Shown one piece after another: positions 41,833 through 49,480 of a stretch of DNA of 64,000 bases. The notes below the pieces were generated by a model. That model was not told the DNA's origin and did not search any database. It saw only the letters and a list, made by a program, of their open reading frames with translations. The stretch is taken from NCBI GenBank assembly GCA_017512285.1, contig JAFWGU010000024.1:20807-84806 (forward strand). Reading direction: 5' to 3'. Every line of letters begins with the position of its first letter. Position 1 is the stretch's first letter. This DNA comes from Erysipelotrichaceae bacterium (lineage in GTDB: Bacteria; Bacillota_I; Bacilli_A; Erysipelotrichales; Erysipelotrichaceae). Position numbers and translations under genes: made by a program.

Positions 41833-43017
41833 TTAGTGATGGAACAGCCTCATGTGCGTCACGCACATTACCATGCCGTACTTGTTACATGTCTCAATGA
41901 CGTTGTCGTCACGGATCGAACCGCCCGGCTGAACGACATATCTTACACCTGAGCGATGAGCTCTCTCAATGTTGTCGCCAAACGGGAAGAAGGCATCGGA
42001 GCCCAGAGTGACACCGTCGATCTCGGAGAGATACTCTCTCATCTCCTCAGTACTGAAAGGTTCAGGTCTGGAAGTAAAGTACTTCTGCCAGATGCCCTCT
42101 GCCGTTACGTCTTCCTCATTCTTATTGATGTATCCGTCAATGACGTTATCTCTGTCCGGTCTTGAGATGTCCTTTCTGAAAGGCAGATTCAGTACCTTGT
42201 CTGACTGTCTTAAGAACCAGGTATCAGCCTTACTGCCGGCAAGACGGGTACAGTGGATCCTGGACTGCTGCCCGGCTCCTACCCCGATTGCCTGCCCGTC
42301 ATAACTGAAAACAACGGAATTGGACTGAGTGTACTTCAGAGTAATCAGAGCTACGATCATGTCTCTGGCGGCCTCTTCGGTAAGATCCTTGTTATCGGTG
42401 ACGATCTCATTGAGCAGTTCCCTGCTGATCTTATAGTCGTTGTGGTTCTGCTGGAAGGTAATGCCGAATACCTGCTTGTTTTCCACAGGTGCGCATTCAT
42501 ATTCCGGATCGATCTTAATGATGTTGTAATTGCCCTTCTTTTTGGCCTTCAGAATGGCCAGGGCATCCTCATCGTAGTCCGGAGCGATGATGCCATCGGA
42601 TACTTCCCGGCGGATCAGTAAGGCGGTAGTAACATCGCACTTATCGGATAAGGCTATGAAGTCGCCGTATGAACTCATGCGGTCCGTACCTCTGGCTCTG
42701 GCAAAGGCACAGGCCAGTGGTGAATCATCCAGACACTCAATGTCATCGACGAAGCAGGCCTTCTTCAGTCTGTCATCAAGTTTCAGTCCCAAGGCGGCGC
42801 TGGTTGGCGAAACGTGCTTGAAGCTGGCTGCGCACGGCAAACCCGTGGCTTCCCTAAGCTCCCTGACCAGCTGCCAGGAATTCAGGGCATCAAGAAAGTT
42901 GATGTAGCCCGGCCTGCCGTTCAGTACTTCCAGAGGCAGATCACTGCCGTCTGCCATGTATATCCTGGCCGGCTTCTGATTGGGATTACAGCCGTATTTC
43001 AATTGGATCTCGTTCAT
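41833..43017 (-). CDS. purH: Stand-alone AICAR transformylase (PurH C-terminal domain type)
   Basis: 394 residues; a normal bacterial PurH has about 510 and carries an N-terminal IMP cyclohydrolase domain, which is missing here. The AICAR transformylase landmarks are KYGCNPNQKPARIY, SFKHVSPTSAALG (catalytic Lys-His), and QPGGSIRDDNVIE near the end, finishing in MRLFHH. The sequence resembles the eukaryotic ATIC domain more than typical bacterial PurH. It formylates AICAR with 10-formyl-THF. The next gene, on the same transcript, encodes an archaeal-type IMP cyclohydrolase that supplies the missing step. AGGAGG precedes the start. Confidence 0.92.
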   Translation of the reverse strand: MNEIQLKYGCNPNQKPARIYMADGSDLPLEVLNGRPGYINFLDALNSWQLVRELREATGLPCAASFKHVSPTSAALGLKLDDRLKKACFVDDIECLDDSPLACAFARARGTDRMSSYGDFIALSDKCDVTTALLIRREVSDGIIAPDYDEDALAILKAKKKGNYNIIKIDPEYECAPVENKQVFGITFQQNHNDYKISRELLNEIVTDNKDLTEEAARDMIVALITLKYTQSNSVVFSYDGQAIGVGAGQQSRIHCTRLAGSKADTWFLRQSDKVLNLPFRKDISRPDRDNVIDGYINKNEEDVTAEGIWQKYFTSRPEPFSTEEMREYLSEIDGVTLGSDAFFPFGDNIERAHRSGVRYVVQPGGSIRDDNVIETCNKYGMVMCVTHMRLFHH

Positions 43018-43018
43018 G

Positions 43019-43681
43019 TTAATCCTCCTGATTTCTGTTGAATATAACTTCTCTGTCAGCGAATCTGATATACAGACTTACCTTGTTACTGGGATCAAGG
43101 CTCTTCCAGAGTCTTTCCGCAAACTCCTTAAACGGCAGATCAAGCATGATTTCAAAAGGTTCGCCTTCAAATGCCGGTAACGGGTTGCCGTCACAGACAT
43201 AGGTGGAAATGAAATGACCCCTGTTATTTTCTCTTGTGTAATGATAGTAGTCCCTGCCGCAATTCTCACCGTTCTTTCTCAGGATCGCAATATCATAACC
43301 GTTCTGATCGATCAGGGCTGATATCCGCGGTGTATAGTTGGGACTGTCGGGTTCATACTCTCTGGTATCCAGAGCATCTTTGAAACTCTTCCCTTTTGAA
43401 AGATATTCGTAAACGGTATCAGTCTGATCACCGTTGGTTACTATTGTCTTATCGCCGAATTCTCTTATGGCGTTGTAGATTATCAGTGAGGGATCGGCAA
43501 CCTTTGATTCGTCAAAAGCCCTGGTATAGATGATGTCATCCTTTTTCGCAAAGATGCGGTTACGGCTGTTGACGCTTCTGCCCATGATGAAGTAGGCAAT
43601 GACCATCTTACCGGCATGTTCACCAGCAATGATCCCTCTGCCGGGATACTTATTATTCTTCAGATAATCAAGTATGTTCAT
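43019..43681 (-). CDS. purO: IMP cyclohydrolase, archaeal PurO type
   Basis: 220 residues. YPGRGIIAGEHAGKMVIAYF, GRSVNSRNRIFAKK and a SPNYTPRISALID block match the PurO family, which closes FAICAR to IMP and is unrelated to PurH. It starts at ATG 43681, overlapping the phosphoribosyltransferase stop by 4 bases (ATGA), with GAGGAG upstream. The AICAR transformylase gene follows after one base, so the last two steps of IMP synthesis are encoded side by side by separate proteins. Confidence 0.9.
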   Translation of the reverse strand: MNILDYLKNNKYPGRGIIAGEHAGKMVIAYFIMGRSVNSRNRIFAKKDDIIYTRAFDESKVADPSLIIYNAIREFGDKTIVTNGDQTDTVYEYLSKGKSFKDALDTREYEPDSPNYTPRISALIDQNGYDIAILRKNGENCGRDYYHYTRENNRGHFISTYVCDGNPLPAFEGEPFEIMLDLPFKEFAERLWKSLDPSNKVSLYIRFADREVIFNRNQED

Positions 43682-44250
43682 CGTTTTATCTCCTCATAGC
43701 TGCCGTCTTCATTCTTATGAAACAGCGGAAGATATTCCAGATAGACCAGATCGTCACGGTCTGCGGCATCTCCCTCAGCCAGTATGGCAGCCTTTCTTAC
43801 CACTTTCGCTCCGGCTTCCCTGACCAGTTCTTCCATGGCCTTGAGGGAATCTCCGGTGGAAACAACATCATCCAGCAGGCATACTTCCTTGCCTTTTATC
43901 TTTTCCCTGTCGGAACCGTCAAGGAACAGATGCTGAACGGAACTTGTTGTAATTGACTTGACCGCCACTTCCAGAGTGTCCTTCATGTAGCTTTTTTCCG
44001 ACTTGCGGGCTACGATGAATTCCTTAAGTCCCAATATCTTGCTGATCTCATAGGCTAAGGCAATGCCCTTGGCTTCAGCGGTAACGATGGCATCGCATCT
44101 GCCGATCTTCTCTGCCAGTAACGGTGCCGCTGCGCTTACCAGTTCGGTATCGGATATGACCACGAAGCTGGCAAAGGCCAGTTCATCATTGATGTCCACG
44201 TAGGAAAGATATCTCTTCAATCCGGCAACTTCAAGACAGTATTTGTTCAT
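43678..44250 (-). CDS. Phosphoribosyltransferase of the Apt/Xpt type
   Basis: 190 residues. The PRPP-binding motif is EVCLLDDVVSTGDSLKAMEE (about 120-139), preceded by IVTAEAKGIALAYEISKILG. This pattern matches adenine or xanthine phosphoribosyltransferases, and the EDGSYEEIKR end and length favour that group. It converts a purine base plus PRPP to the nucleotide (salvage) in the cytoplasm. It is the first gene of the purine operon with PurO and the AICAR transformylase. GAGGG precedes the start. Confidence 0.87.
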   Translation of the reverse strand: MNKYCLEVAGLKRYLSYVDINDELAFASFVVISDTELVSAAAPLLAEKIGRCDAIVTAEAKGIALAYEISKILGLKEFIVARKSEKSYMKDTLEVAVKSITTSSVQHLFLDGSDREKIKGKEVCLLDDVVSTGDSLKAMEELVREAGAKVVRKAAILAEGDAADRDDLVYLEYLPLFHKNEDGSYEEIKR

Positions 44251-44299
44251 GTCGGTCCCTCTCTTTCAGTTCACAGAATTATTATAACAATACCGACAT
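44249..44299 (-). promoter_or_regulatory. Purine operon promoter with flanking inverted repeat
   Basis: Minus-strand TGTTATAAT (44281-44289) is a perfect extended -10. An 8-base inverted repeat, ATGTCGGT (44249-44256) and ACCGACAT (44292-44299), flanks it and overlaps the start codon. It may be an operator, though a match by chance is possible. The leader is too short for a riboswitch. Confidence 0.5.
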
Positions 44300-44355
44300 T
44301 TCTCATGCCATATCTTTTACCGGATAACCCCTGAATCACCCCTGTTCAATACATA

Positions 44356-44382
44356 ACAAAAGCCTGAGACATCTCAGGCTTT
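44356..44382 (-). terminator. Rho-independent terminator
   Basis: Stem AAAGCCTGAGA / TCTCAGGCTTT with a short loop and TTTTGTT on the minus strand, ending the CDP-alcohol phosphatidyltransferase gene. Confidence 0.8.
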
Positions 44383-44422
44383 AACTGTCTTATGGTTGAT
44401 CCGCAACTATAATTGTCAGTGC

Positions 44423-44956
44423 TTACTGCTGGTTGGCATACTGCTTGGCAGGGTCGGCTGACTTAAGCATGTGATACATCTCATCGATCAGGGAAAGACC
44501 GGCAACCGTCATCGTGAAGTAGCAGTAGTATCTGGCCGTTGAGAACATCAAAGCAAACGGCAGTAAGAACATCAATATGCTTGTCACCTTGTTCAGTAAT
44601 GCATGGGTACTTAACAGCTTATGATATAAGAGTCCGTATATCACATACAAAAGAAGTCTGGCCAGGATCAGTCCGGCTATTACATACAGGGCCATCGTTG
44701 GTAAGACGTCTGTAAGGATCGGCCAGGTTTTCCATAACATTACCCCATACAGTAACAGGTCAGATACTGAATCAAGTTTCTTGCCCAGTTCACTGATGAT
44801 GTTGAGCCTTCTGGCAACGAAACCGTCAATGCAGTCAGTCAGACCGCTTAAGGCATAGACAACCAGAAACGGGACCGTATTAGCCTTGAACGCTGTCAGT
44901 ATCAGTGCACCGACGATACGTAATGATGTAATGATGTTAGCCAGATGTTTCTTCAC
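44423..44956 (-). CDS. CDP-alcohol phosphatidyltransferase
   Basis: 177 residues, six hydrophobic segments. The complete family motif D-x2-DG-x2-AR-x8-G-x3-D-x3-D is present: Asp41, Asp44-Gly45, Ala48-Arg49, Gly58, Asp62 and Asp66. Such enzymes transfer a phosphatidyl group from CDP-diacylglycerol to an alcohol, for example glycerol-phosphate (PgsA) or inositol. Size and N-terminus (HLANIITSLRIVGALILTAF) fit PgsA, but substrate is not provable here. It has a GTG start with GAGGAA upstream and forms a single-gene transcript. Confidence 0.9.
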   Translation of the reverse strand: MKKHLANIITSLRIVGALILTAFKANTVPFLVVYALSGLTDCIDGFVARRLNIISELGKKLDSVSDLLLYGVMLWKTWPILTDVLPTMALYVIAGLILARLLLYVIYGLLYHKLLSTHALLNKVTSILMFLLPFALMFSTARYYCYFTMTVAGLSLIDEMYHMLKSADPAKQYANQQ

Positions 44957-45011
44957 AGTGGAATTCCTCTATTTACTCTACCAGTAATTTTAGCAGAATA
45001 ACGGCAAATTG

Positions 45012-45055
45012 AAAAAGACATTAACTGAAAATTAAGCAATTCTCAATCAATGTCT
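45012..45055 (-). terminator. Candidate rho-independent terminator of sugar operon
   Basis: An imperfect stem starting AGACATT / AATGTCT (45016-45055), with internal loops and TTTTTC on the minus strand, lies after the isomerase gene at 45083. Confidence 0.5.
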
Positions 45056-45082
45056 AACTTTTTCCCTGTTTTTGCCTGTTTT

Positions 45083-46426
45083 TTAATAACGCCAGACCGG
45101 AATATCAAGCATGTCTGCCAGTATTTCAAGTTCCTGGCTTACGTCACCGTATACTACGACATAGTGCGGTTCCCAGCCGTCTCTTACACTTTCATTGATG
45201 ATCTCTTCCGCGTTGCTGTCAGTTTCAACCACCAGTGAGGTTCCGAAGAACTGCTGAGGCTTGTCCAGGATCTTACCGGTCGTTAAGAAGAAGCGGAAGG
45301 CTCCCTCAGGTGTTCTGCCGATCCTGAATACCGTTGCCCTGTCACTTGGCTTACAGCCGAATTCCATGGTCGGTCCGATGTGACGGTTACAGTGTTCGCC
45401 AACTACTGCACCCGTATCAGTTCTGGCTAAGGAACAGGCGGCGGTGCCGCAGTGCCAGAAGGAAATGGTGTTTTCTTCCTCATTCATGGAGACCGGATCA
45501 CCGAAGAATACCGGGCTGTCACTGAGCTTCATGCCCAGATACATTGACAATGCCCCATACCCGTCCGTTTCACAGCTGGCGGCTACGCCCATGTCATTGA
45601 GCATGGCCAGTACGGCGCATACCGGTGTCCCGTATGCCGTAAAGAAGTCCGGCCAGCATCTTGAGGCGATGGCACCGATGTTGTTAGTGGTGACATATTC
45701 CTCATAGGCCTTAAGCAGTCTGGCAAAGTCCTTTCTGTTTCTTTCCGGAGTCTTATCCAGACCAACCATGCATGAAGAGGCTTTATTGAGATATTCCTCG
45801 CACTCCTCATCAGTATATGTCTGCGCCTTCATGATCAGTTCCCTGGCCTCAATTGATTCCAGATGAACGCCGAAGGTATCCAGTAATTCCAGATCCAGTG
45901 CCCTGCCGAAGCCGAAGCCCTGCGGGGTATGGCCGATGGCAGCCATCTTCAGTGATCTCATCTCATGGCGCAGCCTGGCTGCTCTTACCGTGGCTTTTAC
46001 CTTGGCAATGACCTTCTCCTCTTCAGGAGCGCCATATACGTAGGTAAACGGTTCGCTTCTGAAATGCCTGATGGCATTGGCTGCTGAATAGGCACCTGTC
46101 AGGGAGTTGAGGCGTAATCTGCCGCCGTCGATGACCGGTTCCCTCAATGTCCAAAGTAATATCGGTACGTCCTTGAAGCGGTGCAGTACCTCGGAAGCGT
46201 AGGCCGCGTTGGCAAAGGTCACGTTCTGCAGCACGATCAGATCAGGATCGATGACATCCATGAAGGCGGACAGCTTGTCAACTGACAGTAACATTTCCTG
46301 CGGTACTGCCGTATTGAGTTCCAGTGAACGCAACAGGTTTGCTGATGCGTCAAAGGCCTTCTGGGCGCTTTCCAGATGGAAGGTCGGAACGCCGATCGGC
46401 AGATAGGCTACCTGAAATTGTCTCAT
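45083..46426 (-). CDS. L-fucose/L-arabinose isomerase-family protein
   Basis: 447 residues. The family layout is visible: N-terminal domain with PDLIVLQNVTFANAAYASEV, a middle domain containing MAAIGHTPQGFGFGRALDLE, and a C-terminal domain with SRCWPDFFTAYGTPVCAVLA, CETDGYGALSMYLG (candidate metal ligand Glu) and HIGPTMEFGCKPSDRAT. Members interconvert aldoses and ketoses with Mn2+; some Firmicute relatives isomerise sulfoquinovose. It is the last gene of the 45.1-51.5 kb operon, and I infer isomerisation of the sugar released by the GH31 enzyme. AGGAGG precedes the start. Confidence 0.85.
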   Translation of the reverse strand: MRQFQVAYLPIGVPTFHLESAQKAFDASANLLRSLELNTAVPQEMLLSVDKLSAFMDVIDPDLIVLQNVTFANAAYASEVLHRFKDVPILLWTLREPVIDGGRLRLNSLTGAYSAANAIRHFRSEPFTYVYGAPEEEKVIAKVKATVRAARLRHEMRSLKMAAIGHTPQGFGFGRALDLELLDTFGVHLESIEARELIMKAQTYTDEECEEYLNKASSCMVGLDKTPERNRKDFARLLKAYEEYVTTNNIGAIASRCWPDFFTAYGTPVCAVLAMLNDMGVAASCETDGYGALSMYLGMKLSDSPVFFGDPVSMNEEENTISFWHCGTAACSLARTDTGAVVGEHCNRHIGPTMEFGCKPSDRATVFRIGRTPEGAFRFFLTTGKILDKPQQFFGTSLVVETDSNAEEIINESVRDGWEPHYVVVYGDVSQELEILADMLDIPVWRY

Positions 46427-46444
46427 GATTCATTCCTCCTGATT

Positions 46445-47143
46445 CTAATAGAACAGTTCCTTATTAGGACCTGTAACTCCCGGGTGAGCTCCCTGCTTAA
46501 TGAGCGGTTCTCTCTCAGGATGAGATATTACCCATTTCTGCTTCAGTAACAGCAGTCTGGCTTCCTTATCGCCCTTTTCAATGGCATCCTGACGCGCTGC
46601 CTTTTCTTCCTCGGACAGCGGCGTATTGGTTCCTCTCGGCAGGATGATGACATCACGGAAACCCTCTTCACATACTCTTAACGGAGACAGATGCAGAGTG
46701 GTTCCGTACATTTCATATACCGTACCCTTTTCAATGAAGAACACCTCAGGCTGTTCAACTGAATAGGTCAGTTCATCGCTGATGTCCGAACGCTGGCCAA
46801 GAATCAGCACCAGGTCGCAGCAGGCGATGTTAACCTCTGAACCCTTATGATATTCAAAGCCGTTGAACGTGCTGTTACGGCCGTTGCAGTAACCGGCCTG
46901 AATGTCCAGACCGCCGAAGCAGACCTTTCTTATTTCCTCAATGATCGGGAACTTCTCCAGTTCACTTACGGAAGGAACGTAGATGTTGCCCTCCTCAGGA
47001 ATCGGAGTGTTCTCATTCATGTAGCTGATGATCTCCTCAGGATCAAGGAATCCGATGATACTGCAGTATTTCTTAAACCTTTCATCCCTATAATCGTAGA
47101 TAGGGAAGTCATTTTTCTTTCTTAATTCTTCAATCTTTGTCAT
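46445..47143 (-). CDS. DUF4867 family protein
   Basis: 232 residues. The family pattern is clear: FIEKGTVYEMYGTTLHLSPL, LPRGTNTPLSEEEKAARQDA, and a final QKWVISHPEREPLIKQGAHP followed by GVTGPN. DUF4867 proteins are cupin-like and occur in sugar catabolic operons; their biochemical role is not settled. Possible metal ligands include His in FNGFEYHKGSEVN and Glu in the following strand. It overlaps the dehydrogenase gene by 14 bases, indicating a coupled operon. AAAGGTGG precedes the start. Confidence 0.87.
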   Translation of the reverse strand: MTKIEELRKKNDFPIYDYRDERFKKYCSIIGFLDPEEIISYMNENTPIPEEGNIYVPSVSELEKFPIIEEIRKVCFGGLDIQAGYCNGRNSTFNGFEYHKGSEVNIACCDLVLILGQRSDISDELTYSVEQPEVFFIEKGTVYEMYGTTLHLSPLRVCEEGFRDVIILPRGTNTPLSEEEKAARQDAIEKGDKEARLLLLKQKWVISHPEREPLIKQGAHPGVTGPNKELFY

Positions 47144-47993
47144 TGCGCACCACCTTTATCGTTGCACAGAAGTCTTCCTTGCCTAATCCCATTTTCAGTG
47201 CCCTGTCATATACCCTGGCGGCGTTTTCCTCACCGGGCATTGACACACCGCACTGCTTAGCCAGATCCAGGCAGATGTGAACGTCCTTATGCTCATTTTC
47301 AACGGAGAATGCCGTTGTGTAATCCTCTCTTGCCAGAGCATCCTTCTTGGAATCCAGATACCAGTTGCCGGCTCCGCCATAGGAAATGGCCTGGGCAAAG
47401 GTCAGAATGTCAATTCCATTGGCCTTAGCCAGGGTTGAAGTCTCATTGACACCGTTCTGGATCTGCGATACCAGAGCGTTGTGACAGATCTTCATTACCA
47501 GACCCTTGCCGTTATCACCCATGCGGATGACGTTTTCACCCATGTAAAGCAGTATCGGCTTCATGGCCTCATAGTCCTTTTCATCGCCGCCTACATAGAT
47601 TCCCAGCTTGCCGGCAATGGCAGCCGGCTTGCTCTTGACGACCGGGGCATCGATGAAGGAAGCTCCCGTAGCCTTTACCTTTTCAGATATTTCCACGGAG
47701 ACGCTGGGATCAATCGTGCTCATGTCGATACAGGTCTGCCCCGCATGCAGTACCGGTATGATCTCATCATAGACGGCACGGCTGTGCTGGGACTTCGGAA
47801 CCATGGTGATGAATACATCCACGTTTTCCGCTACCTCCCGGCTGCTGTTACAGCCGATGGCACCGATCTCAACCAGCTTGTCAACCTGCTTTCTGTTCAG
47901 GTCAAATACAAATACCTTATCATCATGCTTGCGGATGATGTTTTCACACATCGATTCGCCCATGATGCCTAATCCTACAAATCCTATCTTCAT
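47130..47993 (-). CDS. NAD(P)-dependent oxidoreductase, 3-hydroxyisobutyrate dehydrogenase family
   Basis: 287 residues. N-terminal Rossmann motif IGFVGLGIMGESMCENII, substrate-binding FIDAPVVKSKPAAIAGKLGI, catalytic Lys in GLVMKICHNALVSQIQNGVN, and a C-terminal helical domain are those of beta-hydroxyacid dehydrogenases. E. coli YihU, which reduces sulfolactaldehyde, belongs to this family. The usual DGPVSGG is replaced by DAPVVKSKP, so the substrate may differ from the common ones. It lies between the transporter (6-base gap) and DUF4867 gene (14-base overlap). Confidence 0.9.
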   Translation of the reverse strand: MKIGFVGLGIMGESMCENIIRKHDDKVFVFDLNRKQVDKLVEIGAIGCNSSREVAENVDVFITMVPKSQHSRAVYDEIIPVLHAGQTCIDMSTIDPSVSVEISEKVKATGASFIDAPVVKSKPAAIAGKLGIYVGGDEKDYEAMKPILLYMGENVIRMGDNGKGLVMKICHNALVSQIQNGVNETSTLAKANGIDILTFAQAISYGGAGNWYLDSKKDALAREDYTTAFSVENEHKDVHICLDLAKQCGVSMPGEENAARVYDRALKMGLGKEDFCATIKVVRNDKD

Positions 47994-47998
47994 TTTTA

Positions 47999-49480
47999 CT
48001 ACCTTATCTTGTATGCGTTGTCCTTATTCCACAGACGGTCAAATGAGAAACCGGTGACCTTTTCACATACGGCGATCTCCTCATTGCTCCTTGGTGAGTT
48101 ATCCTCACCCTTTCTTCTGGCAATTTCCTTGCGGACGATGTCAAATTCCTTCTTGGTAACCGGGAACTTCCAGGTCGCAAATACGGCAATGGCCATGAAG
48201 ATGACCTGCGTAAAGACGAAGATCAGGGATATGCCATGCTGAGTTGAGGCTGCCTGACGGCCGCCGGCAGCTGCGATGACTTCACTGTATCCTACCATTG
48301 CCAGCAAGAAGCCGATCACGGCTGAAGTCAGGCCGTTGGCCAGCTGACGGGCAAAGGTTGCCATGCTTGAGCAGGTAGACGGACGGCTGACTGAGGTGAT
48401 TAGTTCATCAATGTCAGCCAGGTCGGCCAGAATCGAGAAGATGGTCGTTGAAGTACCGGCCATGCCCAGTCCGACAATGAAGGCCAGACCCAGGATGATC
48501 ATGAAGTTGGCTCCTTCATGAGAGAATGCCAACATTGCCAGTGTGGCCACGATCCTTACCGGAGTACCAATCAGGATCGGGAACTTCTTGGACGTACGGG
48601 CCATGATCGGTCCGAATAAGATCATGCCTAAGAACTGAGCCACCAGCAATACACCCATTAACTTGGTAAAGTTACCGCCGCCATAGGCATTCAGTACGTC
48701 ATCGATGTAATAGACGGCCAGACCTGTCAGGAAGTCAGCTGCTCCCTGACCGAAGATGAAGATCAGAGTAAACAGACGGAATGATCTGCTCTTGAATACG
48801 GTTATTGATTCAATGAAGGCTTCCTTCATTGAGAACTTTTCTACTTCCTTCTGCGGTTCCCAGGTTCCGAAGAATGTCAGTAATACGGAAGCTGAGAAGA
48901 TGACGGCAAAGATGAGCGCCACCGTCAGATACTGCGCAGCGTTCGTATTGTCCTTGATCAGAAGTGTCGGAATCAGACCGGCAATGATGGCGCCGAATGA
49001 TGAGAAGATCATTCTGACTGAAGAGAACCTGGCTCTTGTCGTATAGTCATCGACCATGTCCGGCAGTAAGCCGTTATATGGTACCATTACCAGCGTAGAT
49101 CCTGATGAAAACAGCAGGTACATGATAACGTAGAATGCATACATGCCCATTACCGAACCGCCGGCCCTGAACGGGATCCATAAGGCGATGAAGGTAATGG
49201 CGGAAACGATGCTGCCGACCAGGATCCAGAATCTCTTGGCTCCGAACCTGGACTTTGTCTTATCGGTAATGGCGCCCATGAGCGGGTCATTAACTGCATC
49301 CCAGGCCTTACCGATCAGCGGGATGGTTCCGGCCAGTGCCGGAGGCATTCCCAGGGCTTTTGTTAAGAATACCGTAAAGAATGTACTGATTACGACAAAG
49401 GCACCGCCTCCGTAGATATCGGCAAACCCATAGCTGATTCTTGACCAAAGGCGCTCCTCGCGCGGTTTCTGTTCACTCAT
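47999..49480 (-). CDS. GPH-family (YihO/YihP-like) sugar:cation symporter
   Basis: 493 residues, twelve hydrophobic segments. The GPH signature elements are present: SYGFADIYGGGAFVVISTFF, DAVNDPLMGAITDKTKSRFG in the first conserved loop, and PYNGLLPDMVDDYTTRARFS later. The family imports glycosides, including melibiose, glucuronides and (YihO) sulfoquinovose compounds, with Na+ or H+. It starts 4 bases inside the end of the GH31 gene (stop TGA overlaps ATG, 49477-49480), so both proteins are made from one mRNA and probably handle the same glycoside. Confidence 0.93.
   Translation of the reverse strand: MSEQKPREERLWSRISYGFADIYGGGAFVVISTFFTVFLTKALGMPPALAGTIPLIGKAWDAVNDPLMGAITDKTKSRFGAKRFWILVGSIVSAITFIALWIPFRAGGSVMGMYAFYVIMYLLFSSGSTLVMVPYNGLLPDMVDDYTTRARFSSVRMIFSSFGAIIAGLIPTLLIKDNTNAAQYLTVALIFAVIFSASVLLTFFGTWEPQKEVEKFSMKEAFIESITVFKSRSFRLFTLIFIFGQGAADFLTGLAVYYIDDVLNAYGGGNFTKLMGVLLVAQFLGMILFGPIMARTSKKFPILIGTPVRIVATLAMLAFSHEGANFMIILGLAFIVGLGMAGTSTTIFSILADLADIDELITSVSRPSTCSSMATFARQLANGLTSAVIGFLLAMVGYSEVIAAAGGRQAASTQHGISLIFVFTQVIFMAIAVFATWKFPVTKKEFDIVRKEIARRKGEDNSPRSNEEIAVCEKVTGFSFDRLWNKDNAYKIR

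Noticed and set aside
44249..44420. Purine riboswitch before the purine operon
   Set aside because: With the -10 at 44281-44286 the leader is only about 25 bases, too short for an aptamer, and no conserved aptamer core was seen.
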